From the NCBI RefSeq assembly GCF_000981805.1, contig NZ_CP011132.1, positions 2,480,001-2,544,000 on the forward strand: DNA of 64,000 bases. The letters run 5' to 3'. The DNA comes from Citrobacter amalonaticus Y19. GTDB lineage: Bacteria; Pseudomonadota; Gammaproteobacteria; Enterobacterales; Enterobacteriaceae. A program made the position numbers and the translations under genes. The notes under the pieces were generated by a model. The model did not search any database, was not told where the DNA came from, and saw only the letters and a program-made list of their open reading frames with translations. Shown piece after piece: positions 44,256 through 52,133 of the stretch (the stretch's first letter is position 1; every line of letters starts with the position of its first letter).

Positions 44256-45347
44256 ATGGGCTTTTATGTTAAGAAGAGCATTCGCGTTGGACCGATGAGA
44301 TTCAACCTATCCAAATCAGGAGTCGGTGCATCTATTGGTATAAAAGGACTGAGGATTGGTACTGGCCCAAGAGGAAATTACATCCACATCGGCGCTGGCG
44401 GGGTCTATTATCGTGCTTCGCTTTCACCAAGTATGATCCCACAGGACGGCAAGAAGGTTCAACGTGTACCTGATGAATCCCCAGTAGAACATGACAATAC
44501 GCATGCACCTCTTGAGGAAATCGAGTCATCTCATATCTCGGAAATCGTTGATTCCAATTCCCGAGAACTGCTTGAAGAGTTGAATAACAAACGTAAGAAG
44601 TTACAAATATGGCCCTTCGCTATTTTCCTTTCGATTGCAATTTTACTTTACGGTTTTTCACAGGCATGGCCTGAGTGGTGCCTGGCAATAGGATTTATCG
44701 CAGGGGGAGCTGTTTCCGTTTTTGCTTACATGTACGATCAGCTAAGAAAGACCACTGTTCTTTTTTATGACTTTGATGACGAAATGATGGCATGTTACCA
44801 GCAACTTCATGATAGTGGGGCTATGCTTGCAAGCTGCTCAAAGGTATGGCATGTAGAAGCTTCTGGAGCTGTTTATGACCCTAAATATCATGCCGGAGCA
44901 AGTAACTTGCTACGTAGAAAAACAACCTCTATCAGCAAATCAAATCCTCCCTTCGTTAAAACAAATATTGAGACGATTGCCATCAATGTAGGTCGTCAAA
45001 CATTACATTTCTTTCCAGATAGAGTACTCGTTTTTGACCGTGACGGTGTCGGTGCTGTTAGTTATGACCAACTATTCATTAACGTTGGTAATAGTCAGTT
45101 CATTGAAAGCGAAAGTGTGCCCGGAGATGCCTTAGTCGTTGGCAGGACATGGAAGTATGTTAACAAATCGGGTGGTCCTGACAGACGATTTAAAGACAAT
45201 ACAGAAATTCCTATATGTCTATATGAAAATCTTTCGTTCACAAGTCATTCTGGACTAAATGAGTTATTACAGCTGTCTAAAATTGGGTATGGGGAATGTT
45301 TTTCACATGCAATTGAAACACTTAGCAAGAAAGTCATATCTTCTTAG
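44256..45347 (+). CDS. DUF4236 membrane protein
   Basis: A 363-residue protein. The first 55 residues are the DUF4236 module (RFNLSKSGVGASIGIKG, RIGTGPRGNYIHIGAGGVYYR), a glycine-rich beta element of unknown function. Two hydrophobic segments follow (about residues 125-140 and 143-160), then a roughly 200-residue soluble C-terminal domain I do not recognise. RBS GGAG lies 7 bp before the ATG. It is the last gene before attR; DUF4236 proteins are common accessory genes on mobile elements. Confidence 0.75.
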   Translation: MGFYVKKSIRVGPMRFNLSKSGVGASIGIKGLRIGTGPRGNYIHIGAGGVYYRASLSPSMIPQDGKKVQRVPDESPVEHDNTHAPLEEIESSHISEIVDSNSRELLEELNNKRKKLQIWPFAIFLSIAILLYGFSQAWPEWCLAIGFIAGGAVSVFAYMYDQLRKTTVLFYDFDDEMMACYQQLHDSGAMLASCSKVWHVEASGAVYDPKYHAGASNLLRRKTTSISKSNPPFVKTNIETIAINVGRQTLHFFPDRVLVFDRDGVGAVSYDQLFINVGNSQFIESESVPGDALVVGRTWKYVNKSGGPDRRFKDNTEIPICLYENLSFTSHSGLNELLQLSKIGYGECFSHAIETLSKKVISS

Positions 45348-45356
45348 TTAAGTCGT

Positions 45357-45410
45357 TTTTATACTGTGAATAATTGACTATTGGGCTTACCCTCGGGCAT
45401 GCCGGGGATA
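45357..45410. other. attR (right island junction)
   Basis: The island-side arm TTTTATACTGTGAATAATT (45357-45375) ends 12 bp before the inferred crossover TT (45387-45388), a mirror image of the left arm in position and nearly in sequence. Chromosomal ACCCTCGGGC follows. The bases next to TT differ from attL on both sides (C/T left, A/G right), which is what places the exchange at TT. Confidence 0.85.
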
Positions 45411-45466
45411 GGGCTGGAGATGGAAGGAGCAATACAACATGCCCCACAATCCGGACGGCATTCCAT
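45387..45466 (-). pseudogene. yeiW: yeiW, 5' part (start to codon 27), separated from its 3' end by the island
   Basis: The minus strand from ATG at 45464-45466 reads MECRPDCGACC, then APSISSPIPGMPEGK, the metal-binding N-terminus of YeiW, then runs into island sequence (PNSQLFT) after the Lys27 codon. Too short for automatic calls. The original promoter should remain to the right, in the 150-bp gap before yeiP, so a chimeric peptide may still be made. Confidence 0.88.
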
Positions 45467-45616
45467 AATCAGACTCTCTTTATTGTGACCACCGGACAGT
45501 CGCGCACAGTACCACCTTTTTTGCACCAGCAAAAGGTGAATTCCGCTTGCCTGAATGACCCGGCGCGAGTAGTTTGACGCGATAATTTAGCTAATCTCGA
45601 TAACAGGATCTTTTCG

Positions 45617-46189
45617 ATGCCAAGAGCGAACGAAATCAAAAAAGGTATGGTACTGAATTACAACGGCAAGCTGCTGATTGTGAAAGATATTGATATTCAG
45701 TCCCCGACCGCCCGTGGCGCAGCAACGCTGTACAAAATGCGTTTCTCCGATGTCCGTACCGGTCTGAAAGTGGAAGAACGTTTCAAGGGCGACGACATTG
45801 TGGACACCGTCACCCTGAGCCGCCGTGGCGTCGATTTCTCCTATGTCGATGGCAACGAATACGTGTTCATGGATAAAGAAGATTACACGCCTTATACCTT
45901 CACCAAAGATCAGATCGAAGAAGAACTGCTGTTTATTCCGGAAGGCGGGATGCCGGATATGCAGGTATTGACCTGGGACGGTCAGCTACTGGCGCTCGAA
46001 CTGCCGCAGACGGTTGATCTGGAAATTGTGGAAACCGCCCCTGGCATTAAAGGTGCTTCCGCCAGCGCGCGCAACAAACCTGCGACGCTGAGTACCGGTC
46101 TGGTCATTCTGGTTCCTGAATACCTGAGCGCCGGTGAAAAAATCCGTATTCATATTGAAGAGCGCCGTTATATGGGCCGCGCAGATTAA
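45617..46189 (+). CDS. yeiP: Elongation factor P-like protein YeiP (EfpL)
   Basis: A 190-residue three-domain EF-P paralogue, same length as E. coli YeiP. Domain I (EIKKGMVLNYNGKLLIVKD) carries the tip loop SPTARGAATLYK with Arg where EF-P has its modified Lys. Domains II and III end IRIHIEERRYMGRAD. It binds ribosomes stalled at proline-containing motifs and promotes peptide-bond formation. AGGATC precedes the ATG. It marks the return to core chromosome right of the island. Confidence 0.96.
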   Translation: MPRANEIKKGMVLNYNGKLLIVKDIDIQSPTARGAATLYKMRFSDVRTGLKVEERFKGDDIVDTVTLSRRGVDFSYVDGNEYVFMDKEDYTPYTFTKDQIEEELLFIPEGGMPDMQVLTWDGQLLALELPQTVDLEIVETAPGIKGASASARNKPATLSTGLVILVPEYLSAGEKIRIHIEERRYMGRAD

Positions 46190-46205
46190 GTTTTGCCTAC
46201 CTGTA

Positions 46206-46233
46206 AAAAAGGACAGCCTGGGCTGTCCTTTTT
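46206..46233. terminator. Bidirectional terminator between yeiP and uxuA
   Basis: A perfect stem GGACAGCC/GGCTGTCC extended by A5/T5, between convergent yeiP and uxuA; it functions in either direction. Confidence 0.92.
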
Positions 46234-46246
46234 ATCATTTGCTGCC

Positions 46247-47437
46247 TTATAGCAGATCGCGGAACTGGGTCATTTTCAGCGCCAGTTCAACACCGCGCAC
46301 TTCCGCCAGTCCTTTCAGACGCCCAATCGCAGAATAGCCCGGATTGGTTTTCTTATGCAGATCGTCCAGCATCTGATGACCGTGATCGGGACGCATCGGA
46401 ATCGGACGTAAATCACCCGCCTTCTTACGGCGCTGCTCTTCGGTCAGAATCGCCGTCACCACGGCAACCATGTTCACATCGCCCTGCAAGTGCGCGCCTT
46501 CATGGAACGTTTTCGGGTTCTCTTCGCGGCACGTCGAGCGCAGGTGGGTAAAGTGAATACGATCGCCAAAGGTTTCGATCATTTTCACCAGATCGTTATC
46601 CGCGCGAACACCGTATGAACCCGTACACATAGTGAAGCCGTTATAGATGCTGTCGACCGTCTCTTTCAGCCACTGCATATCTTCAATGGTGGAGACAATG
46701 CGCGGTAACCCGAGAATCGGACGCGGCGGATCGTCAGGATGCACCGCCAGTCGTACGCCCACTTCTTCAGCCACCGGAACAATCGCGCGCAGGAACACCG
46801 CCATATTGTCACGCAGATCGTCTTTGCTGATGCCGTCATACTCGGCCAGACGCGCACGGAACTGATCGAGGGTATAGCCCTCTTCCGCGCCAGGCAAACC
46901 GGCAATGATATTGCGGGTCAGTTTTTCGATATCCGCATCACTCATGGCAGTGAAATACGCCTGAGCCTGACGCTGTTCTTCGTCGCTATAGTCCGCTTCA
47001 GCGCCCGCACGCTTGAGGATATGCAACTCAAAAGCTGCAAAGGCTATCTGATCGAAACGCAGCGCTTTCGAACCATCCGGCAATTCGTACTCGAGGTCGG
47101 TACGCGTCCAGTCCAGAATCGGCATAAAGTTGTAGCAGACGGTATCGATGCCGCAGGCCGCCAGATTGCGGATGCTCTGCTGATAATTCGCTATCCATGT
47201 CTGATACTGACCGGAGCGGGTCTTGATCTCTTCATGCACAGGAATACTTTCGACAACCGACCAGGTTAATCCTTTTTCCGCCAGGATTGCCTGACGTTTT
47301 TTAATCTCTTCGACCGGCCACACGTCGCCGTTCGGAATGTGGTGCAATGCCGTCACAACGCCCGTTGCGCCAGCCTGACGCACATCATCAAGCGATACCG
47401 GATCGCCAGGCCCGTACCAACGCCAGGTTTGTTCCAT
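46247..47437 (-). CDS. uxuA: Mannonate dehydratase
   Basis: A 396-residue TIM-barrel enzyme, about the length of E. coli UxuA (394), that dehydrates D-mannonate to 2-keto-3-deoxygluconate in glucuronate catabolism. Conserved blocks include TWRWYGPGDPVSLDDVRQAGATG (in two parts), CYNFMPILDWTRTDL, HPDDPPRPILGLPRI and RPDHGHQMLDD; the metal-binding His, Cys and Asp lie in the last two blocks. Divergent from yeiQ with a 205-bp shared regulatory gap. In E. coli K-12 uxuA is elsewhere, next to uxuB. Confidence 0.96.
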   Translation of the reverse strand: MEQTWRWYGPGDPVSLDDVRQAGATGVVTALHHIPNGDVWPVEEIKKRQAILAEKGLTWSVVESIPVHEEIKTRSGQYQTWIANYQQSIRNLAACGIDTVCYNFMPILDWTRTDLEYELPDGSKALRFDQIAFAAFELHILKRAGAEADYSDEEQRQAQAYFTAMSDADIEKLTRNIIAGLPGAEEGYTLDQFRARLAEYDGISKDDLRDNMAVFLRAIVPVAEEVGVRLAVHPDDPPRPILGLPRIVSTIEDMQWLKETVDSIYNGFTMCTGSYGVRADNDLVKMIETFGDRIHFTHLRSTCREENPKTFHEGAHLQGDVNMVAVVTAILTEEQRRKKAGDLRPIPMRPDHGHQMLDDLHKKTNPGYSAIGRLKGLAEVRGVELALKMTQFRDLL

Positions 47438-47451
47438 TGCTTTACCTCACA

Positions 47452-47580
47452 AAGTTGTTATACCAAATTAACTCAACTGAATGACGACTACCATACAGGC
47501 TTCTGCATAATGATCAATAAAGGGGGCATGATTGGTTGATCCAGCTCACATTACCCGGATAAACTCGGCTTACCAATTTA
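47452..47580. promoter_or_regulatory. UxuR/ExuR-like operators between uxuA and yeiQ
   Basis: AAGTTGTTATACCAAATT (47452-47469) is close to the UxuR/ExuR consensus AAATTGGTATACCAATTT. A second, weaker match, CGGCTTACCAATTT, lies at about 47566-47579. One site near each divergent start suggests joint repression of both genes, released by fructuronate. Confidence 0.55.
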
Positions 47581-47642
47581 ATTTGTTGTCATATAACTTT
47601 ACACTGGCATTGTTAATTTATGGTTAATCAGGTGTGTAACAA

Positions 47643-49109
47643 ATGACTACAATTGCCTCAGCAGTATTGCCGGATGGCGTACAAACGCCGCACTATGACC
47701 GCCAGCAACTCACAACGCGCATCGTGCACTTCGGCTTTGGCGCCTTTCATCGTGCGCACCAGGCATTACTGACCGATCGGGTGCTGAACGCCCGGGGTGG
47801 AGATTGGGGAATTTGTGAAATCAGCCTGTTCAGCGGCGACACGTTGATGAGTCAACTCCGCGCACAGGATCATCTCTACACCGTGCTGGAAAAAGGTGCG
47901 GATGGCAATCAGGCCATTATCGTCGGTGCCGTCAACGAATGTCTGAATGCAAAACTCGATTCGCTCGCCGCTATTATCGAAAAATTCTGCGAGCCCCAGG
48001 TCGCGATCGTCTCACTGACCATCACCGAAAAAGGATATTGCATCGATCCGGCTACCGGCGCGCTGGACCTGACAAATGCGCGCATTATTCACGACCTGCA
48101 ATCGCCTGGTGAACCCCATTCCGCGCCCGGTATTCTGGTGGAGGCGCTGTCACGTCGACAGGCACGCGGACTGGCGCCTTTTTCTGTGCTCTCCTGCGAC
48201 AACATTCCTGATAACGGTCATGTCGTGAAGAATGCCGTACTGGGGATGGCGGAAAAACGCTCTCCCGCGCTGGCAAGCTGGATCCGTGAACACGTCAGCT
48301 TTCCCGCCACCATGGTCGACCGTATTGTTCCGGCCGCAACAGAGGAATCACTGGCTGAAATCACCCGCGAACTGGGCGTAACCGATCCTTGCGCCATCAG
48401 CTGTGAACCGTTCATTCAATGGGTGATTGAAGACAATTTTGTCGCCGGTCGTCCCGCATGGGAAGCCGCAGGCGTGCAGATGGTTAGCGATGTTCGCCCC
48501 TGGGAAGAGATGAAACTGCGAATGCTGAATGGCAGCCACTCATTTCTCGCTTATCTCGGTTATCTGTCCGGATTTCAGCATATTAATGAGTGCATGCAGG
48601 ACAGCGCGTTCCGCGAAGCCGCGTACCGACTGATGATGAATGAACAGGCGCCGACGCTCAGTATGACTGGCGTCGATTTAACCGGCTACGCGCAAAGCCT
48701 GATTGAACGCTTTGCTAATCCCGCGCTGAAGCATAAGACCTGGCAAATCGCGATGGACGGTAGTCAGAAACTACCGCAGCGGATGCTGGCTGGTATTCGC
48801 CTCCATCTGGCACGCGAAAGCGCCTGGCCATTACTGGCTCTGGGGGTGGCGGGATGGATGCGCTACGTCAGTGGCATCGATGATGCTGGCGCAACCATCG
48901 ACGTTCGCGACCCACTGAGCGATAAAATCCGCGCAATAGTCGCCACCAGCCGTGAGGACCAGCGCGTCGCAGCTCTGCTCTCTTTACAGGAAGTCTTTGG
49001 CAATGACCTCCCGCACAATCCCGTTTTTGTCCAGGCGATTGAAGCGGCCTGGCAGCGTATCGCGCAACGCGGCGCGCATCAGGCGGTAATTGATACGTTA
49101 AAAAGTTAA
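47643..49109 (+). CDS. yeiQ: Mannitol dehydrogenase-family oxidoreductase YeiQ (likely fructuronate reductase)
   Basis: A 488-residue polyol dehydrogenase. The N-terminal NAD-binding region begins HFGFGAFHRAHQALLTD. The C-terminal catalytic domain contains VDRIVPAAT and the conserved EMKLRMLNGSHSFLAYLG with the catalytic Lys. Members interconvert mannonate and fructuronate (UxuB), mannitol, altronate or arabinitol. Divergent placement next to uxuA with a shared operator region argues that here it makes the mannonate that UxuA consumes, although E. coli YeiQ itself is not assigned. Confidence 0.9.
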   Translation: MTTIASAVLPDGVQTPHYDRQQLTTRIVHFGFGAFHRAHQALLTDRVLNARGGDWGICEISLFSGDTLMSQLRAQDHLYTVLEKGADGNQAIIVGAVNECLNAKLDSLAAIIEKFCEPQVAIVSLTITEKGYCIDPATGALDLTNARIIHDLQSPGEPHSAPGILVEALSRRQARGLAPFSVLSCDNIPDNGHVVKNAVLGMAEKRSPALASWIREHVSFPATMVDRIVPAATEESLAEITRELGVTDPCAISCEPFIQWVIEDNFVAGRPAWEAAGVQMVSDVRPWEEMKLRMLNGSHSFLAYLGYLSGFQHINECMQDSAFREAAYRLMMNEQAPTLSMTGVDLTGYAQSLIERFANPALKHKTWQIAMDGSQKLPQRMLAGIRLHLARESAWPLLALGVAGWMRYVSGIDDAGATIDVRDPLSDKIRAIVATSREDQRVAALLSLQEVFGNDLPHNPVFVQAIEAAWQRIAQRGAHQAVIDTLKS

Positions 49110-49225
49110 CAATTTCTGCCATTAAGGCGAACGGAGCCTGTCTTCGTTCGTCCCGCCCTTCTCTTTTTCCCTTTTTTTCGCCAGGATTAATGGTAACCGT
49201 TACGGCACATCATTCTGGAGCAGGC

Positions 49226-50212
49226 GTGACCAAAACTAACCTCATCACGGGTTTCCTCGGCAGCGGAAAAACCACTTCGATTCTTCATCTGTTAGCGCAC
49301 AAAGATCCTGCCGAAAAATGGGCGGTACTGGTCAATGAGTTCGGCGAGGTCGGCATCGATGGCGCCCTGCTTGCAGATAGCGGCGCGTTGCTTAAAGAGA
49401 TCCCCGGCGGTTGCATGTGCTGCGTGAACGGCCTGCCGATGCAGGTTGGACTGAATACGCTATTGCGTCAGGGAAAACCAGACCGCCTGCTGATTGAACC
49501 GACAGGACTGGGGCACCCGAAACAGATCCTCTCCCTCCTCACCGCGCCGGTGTACGAACCCTGGATAGACCTTCGCGCCACGCTGTGTATCCTTGACCCG
49601 CGCGGGTTGCTGGATGAAAAAATTGTTGCCAATGAGAACTTCCGTGACCAACTGGCGGCGGCAGATATCATCGTGGCGAATAAAACCGATCGCGCGACAG
49701 CGGAGAGTGAACGCGCCCTGCAGACCTGGTGGCAACAGTTCGGCGGCACTCGTCAGTTAGTGCAGGCCGATCATGGCCAGATTGACGGACAACTGCTGGA
49801 CTTACCGCGTCTGAATCTGACTGAATTACCCGCCAGCGCAGCGCATTCGCACAGCCACCCTGAGACGCGGGGACTCGCGGCGCTGAGCCTGCCGGCACAA
49901 CAGCGCTGGCGTCGTAGCCTGAACAGCGGTCAGGGGCATCAGGCGTGCGGCTGGATTTTCGATGCCGATACCGTCTTTGACACTATTGGGCTGCTGGAAT
50001 GGGCGCGTCTGGCGCCCGTTGGTCGGGTGAAAGGGGTCATGCGTATTCCGGAAGGCCTTGTGCGCATCAATCGCCAGGGTGAAGATCTGCACATTGAAAC
50101 ACAGAACGTCGCGCCGCCGGACAGCCGTGTCGAATTGATTTCCAGTACCGAGGCAGACTGGAATACGTTGCAGAGCGCATTGTTGAAGCTTCGTTTAGCT
50201 GAACACGCGTAA
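49226..50212 (+). CDS. yeiR: YeiR, zinc-binding COG0523-family GTPase
   Basis: A 328-residue G3E P-loop GTPase. Walker A GFLGSGKTTS, the metal-binding motif CMCC in GGCMCCVNG, and GTP-specificity NKTD are all present; a His-rich linker (HSHSHPETR) lies before the C-terminal CobW domain. Family members insert or deliver zinc. The start is GTG at 49226 with GGAG 5 bp upstream, matching the E. coli N-terminus MTKTNLITGF; the frame extends 12 codons upstream without family support. Confidence 0.93.
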   Translation: MTKTNLITGFLGSGKTTSILHLLAHKDPAEKWAVLVNEFGEVGIDGALLADSGALLKEIPGGCMCCVNGLPMQVGLNTLLRQGKPDRLLIEPTGLGHPKQILSLLTAPVYEPWIDLRATLCILDPRGLLDEKIVANENFRDQLAAADIIVANKTDRATAESERALQTWWQQFGGTRQLVQADHGQIDGQLLDLPRLNLTELPASAAHSHSHPETRGLAALSLPAQQRWRRSLNSGQGHQACGWIFDADTVFDTIGLLEWARLAPVGRVKGVMRIPEGLVRINRQGEDLHIETQNVAPPDSRVELISSTEADWNTLQSALLKLRLAEHA

Positions 50213-50250
50213 GGTTGCCTGCGATTTATTGAACAGTGAACTTTTTAAAT

Positions 50251-50964
50251 ATGAAAATCCGGTTACCACTGATACTTTTGCTCAATGTTGCGGGTCTGGC
50301 TCTGTTCATGAGCTGGTATATCCCTGCAAATCATGGATTCTGGTTTCCCATTGACGCCGGCATTTTTCACTTTTTCAACCAGAAACTGGTAGAGAGCCAG
50401 GCCTTCCTGTGGCTGGTCGCCATCACCAATAACCGGGCGTTTGACGCCTGTTCCCTGTTGGCGATGGGCTGTCTGATGCTGAGTTTCTGGCTGAAGGAAC
50501 CGCCTGCAGGCCGCCGCCGTATTGTCATCATCGGCCTGGTGATGCTGCTCACCGCCGTGGTTCTGAACCAGGCGGGTCAGGCGCTGTTGCCCGTAAAACG
50601 CGCAAGCCCCACACTCAGTTTTGATAATATTTATCGCGTCAGTGAATTGCTGCATATTTCGACGAAGGATGCGTCCAGAGACAGTTTCCCTGGCGATCAC
50701 GGGATGATGCTGCTTATTTTCGCCGCATTTATGCTGCGCTATTTCGGAAAAACCGCAGGGATTATCGGCCTTATTATCGTTGTGGTTTTTGCTTTCCCGC
50801 GCGTTATGATCGGTGCCCACTGGTTCACCGATATCGCCGTAGGTTCATTAACCGTGGTCTTAATTGGCCTGCCCTGGTGTCTTTTGACCCCGCTAAGCGA
50901 TCGCCTTATCGCGCTTTTTGACAATTATCTCCCCGGCAAAAACAAACAAATCTTAAACAAATAA
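50251..50964 (+). CDS. lpxT: Lipid A 1-diphosphate synthase LpxT (PAP2 family)
   Basis: A 237-residue inner membrane phosphotransferase that moves a phosphate from undecaprenyl pyrophosphate onto lipid A at the periplasmic face. The three PAP2 motifs are visible: VKRASPT, DSFPGDHGM with the catalytic His, and RVMIGAHWFTD. Six membrane segments. The ATG at 50251 matches the E. coli start; a GTG at 50236 gives five extra residues. It follows yeiR after 38 bp. Confidence 0.93.
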   Translation: MKIRLPLILLLNVAGLALFMSWYIPANHGFWFPIDAGIFHFFNQKLVESQAFLWLVAITNNRAFDACSLLAMGCLMLSFWLKEPPAGRRRIVIIGLVMLLTAVVLNQAGQALLPVKRASPTLSFDNIYRVSELLHISTKDASRDSFPGDHGMMLLIFAAFMLRYFGKTAGIIGLIIVVVFAFPRVMIGAHWFTDIAVGSLTVVLIGLPWCLLTPLSDRLIALFDNYLPGKNKQILNK

Positions 50965-51377
50965 CCCACAGTTATTAACATCATCAGGGTTTATTCTTAA
51001 GCTCTGATGATGCGTTAAGATAAATTATTCATCTGACTGTCATTATCCAGTCATAACATTCTCTTTAATAATTAATGAATTGCCTATTTTTACACCACTT
51101 TGCACGTAAATTAACCAATCCCGTTTATTCACTTTCTGTATCACTTTTTCTTATTAAAATTCAGATAAAACCACTCGCCAAGCCTGCAACGATCGGGTAA
51201 CCTCGAACTCGTTTTGTCTCGCTGGGTTAATATTCTCTTCGTGAATAAATTTGTGCGTTCTGCCACAGTTTTGCGCTTAAAGAATTGTCTCATTGAGCAC
51301 AGCTAATTAGTCTCGTCACGTTTGGCATTTTTTATAACGATATTTATCGTTAAGGACTTCAAGGGAAAACAAACAAA
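50965..51377. other. 413-bp gap between lpxT and mepS with a leader palindrome
   Basis: AT-rich and without an open gene. The clearest element is the palindrome TAACGATATTTATCGTTA (51335-51352; 8-bp arms, TT centre), 26 bp before the mepS start and so probably in its leader. A weaker palindrome-like CATCATCAG...CTGATGATG occurs at about 50980-51012. The mepS promoter must lie here but no single -10/-35 pair stands out. Confidence 0.5.
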
Positions 51378-51947
51378 ATGGTCAAATCTCAACCGATCTT
51401 GAGATATATCTTGCGCGGGATTCCCGCGATAGCAGTCGCGGTACTGCTTTCTGCATGTAGCACTACCAGTAACACCGCAAAGAACACGCATTCTGAGACG
51501 CTTGGTGTGGGTCAAGAGGCTTCTTCACTGCAAGCTTCTCAGGATGAATTTGAGAGTATGGTGCGTAACCTCGATGTTAAGTCGCGGATTATGGATCAGT
51601 ATGCTGACTGGAAAGGCGTGCGCTATCGTCTCGGCGGCAACTCCAAAAAAGGTATTGATTGTTCCAGCTTTGTACAACGTACATTCCGTGAACAATTCGG
51701 TTTAGAACTCCCACGTTCGACCTACGAACAACAGGAAACAGGTAAATCTGTTTCACGCACGAATCTGCGTACCGGCGATCTGGTTCTGTTTCGTGCAGGT
51801 TCGACGGGCCGTCATGTTGGTATCTACATTGGCAACAACCAGTTTGTTCATGCCTCTACCAGCAGCGGTGTCATTATCTCCAGCATGAACGAGCCATACT
51901 GGAAAAAGCGCTACAACGAAGCGCGTAGGGTTCTGAGCCGCAGTTAA
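51378..51947 (+). CDS. mepS: Murein DD-endopeptidase MepS (Spr), outer membrane lipoprotein
   Basis: A 189-residue lipoprotein with lipobox LLSAC (lipidated Cys at residue 27) and an NlpC/P60 peptidase domain. The catalytic Cys lies in GIDCSSFVQ, the first His in GRHVGIYIG, and the third polar residue (His) in QFVHAS. It cleaves D-Ala-mDAP cross-links so new strands can enter the wall, and its level is set by NlpI and Prc proteolysis. A UUCG-loop terminator follows. Confidence 0.97.
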   Translation: MVKSQPILRYILRGIPAIAVAVLLSACSTTSNTAKNTHSETLGVGQEASSLQASQDEFESMVRNLDVKSRIMDQYADWKGVRYRLGGNSKKGIDCSSFVQRTFREQFGLELPRSTYEQQETGKSVSRTNLRTGDLVLFRAGSTGRHVGIYIGNNQFVHASTSSGVIISSMNEPYWKKRYNEARRVLSRS

Positions 51948-51993
51948 TCGTTTGGTTGCTATCCCTTGGCTACCCTGACGAGACAAACGAAAA

Positions 51994-52019
51994 GCATCGC
52001 TTCGGCGGTGTTTTTTTTT
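51994..52019 (+). terminator. Rho-independent terminator after mepS
   Basis: Stem CATCGC/GCGGTG (one G-U) closed by a TTCG tetraloop and followed by nine T. Confidence 0.9.
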
Positions 52020-52133
52020 GGTTCCCCTCTACTCTCTGTGGAAAAGCATGACTCGCTGAATCAATCCAGGCTATAGTCTTGTTATTCCATCACATTTATC
52101 ATCATCGTCAACCTCAGGGTAAAGCCAGGCATC

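Larger units (their letters stand above)
29380..45388. mobile_element. Serine-integrase genomic island inserted in yeiW (about 16 kb)
   Basis: Bounded by attL and attR with a shared TT dinucleotide, carrying its own large serine integrase next to attL, and splitting yeiW into two parts whose reading frames rejoin exactly. Content is AT-rich and accessory compared with the flanking core. Cargo in order: LprI-domain operon, metal/haem cassette, resolvase, GIY-YIG protein, Rep-like protein with repeats, unknown gene, second yeiW, DUF4236 gene, plus two IS copies. No phage structural or conjugation genes are visible, so it is an integrative element without an evident transfer machine. Confidence 0.88.

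Noticed and set aside
29380..45388. Prophage, tyrosine-integrase tRNA island or conjugative element
   Set aside because: No tRNA at either end, no tyrosine recombinase, no capsid, tail, relaxase or type IV secretion genes; the integrase is a serine type and the target is yeiW.
42520..45388. Tandem second island explaining the two yeiW-like sequences
   Set aside because: The copy at 42520 is intact and divergent rather than a junction hybrid, and no second set of arms AATTATTCAC was found beside it.
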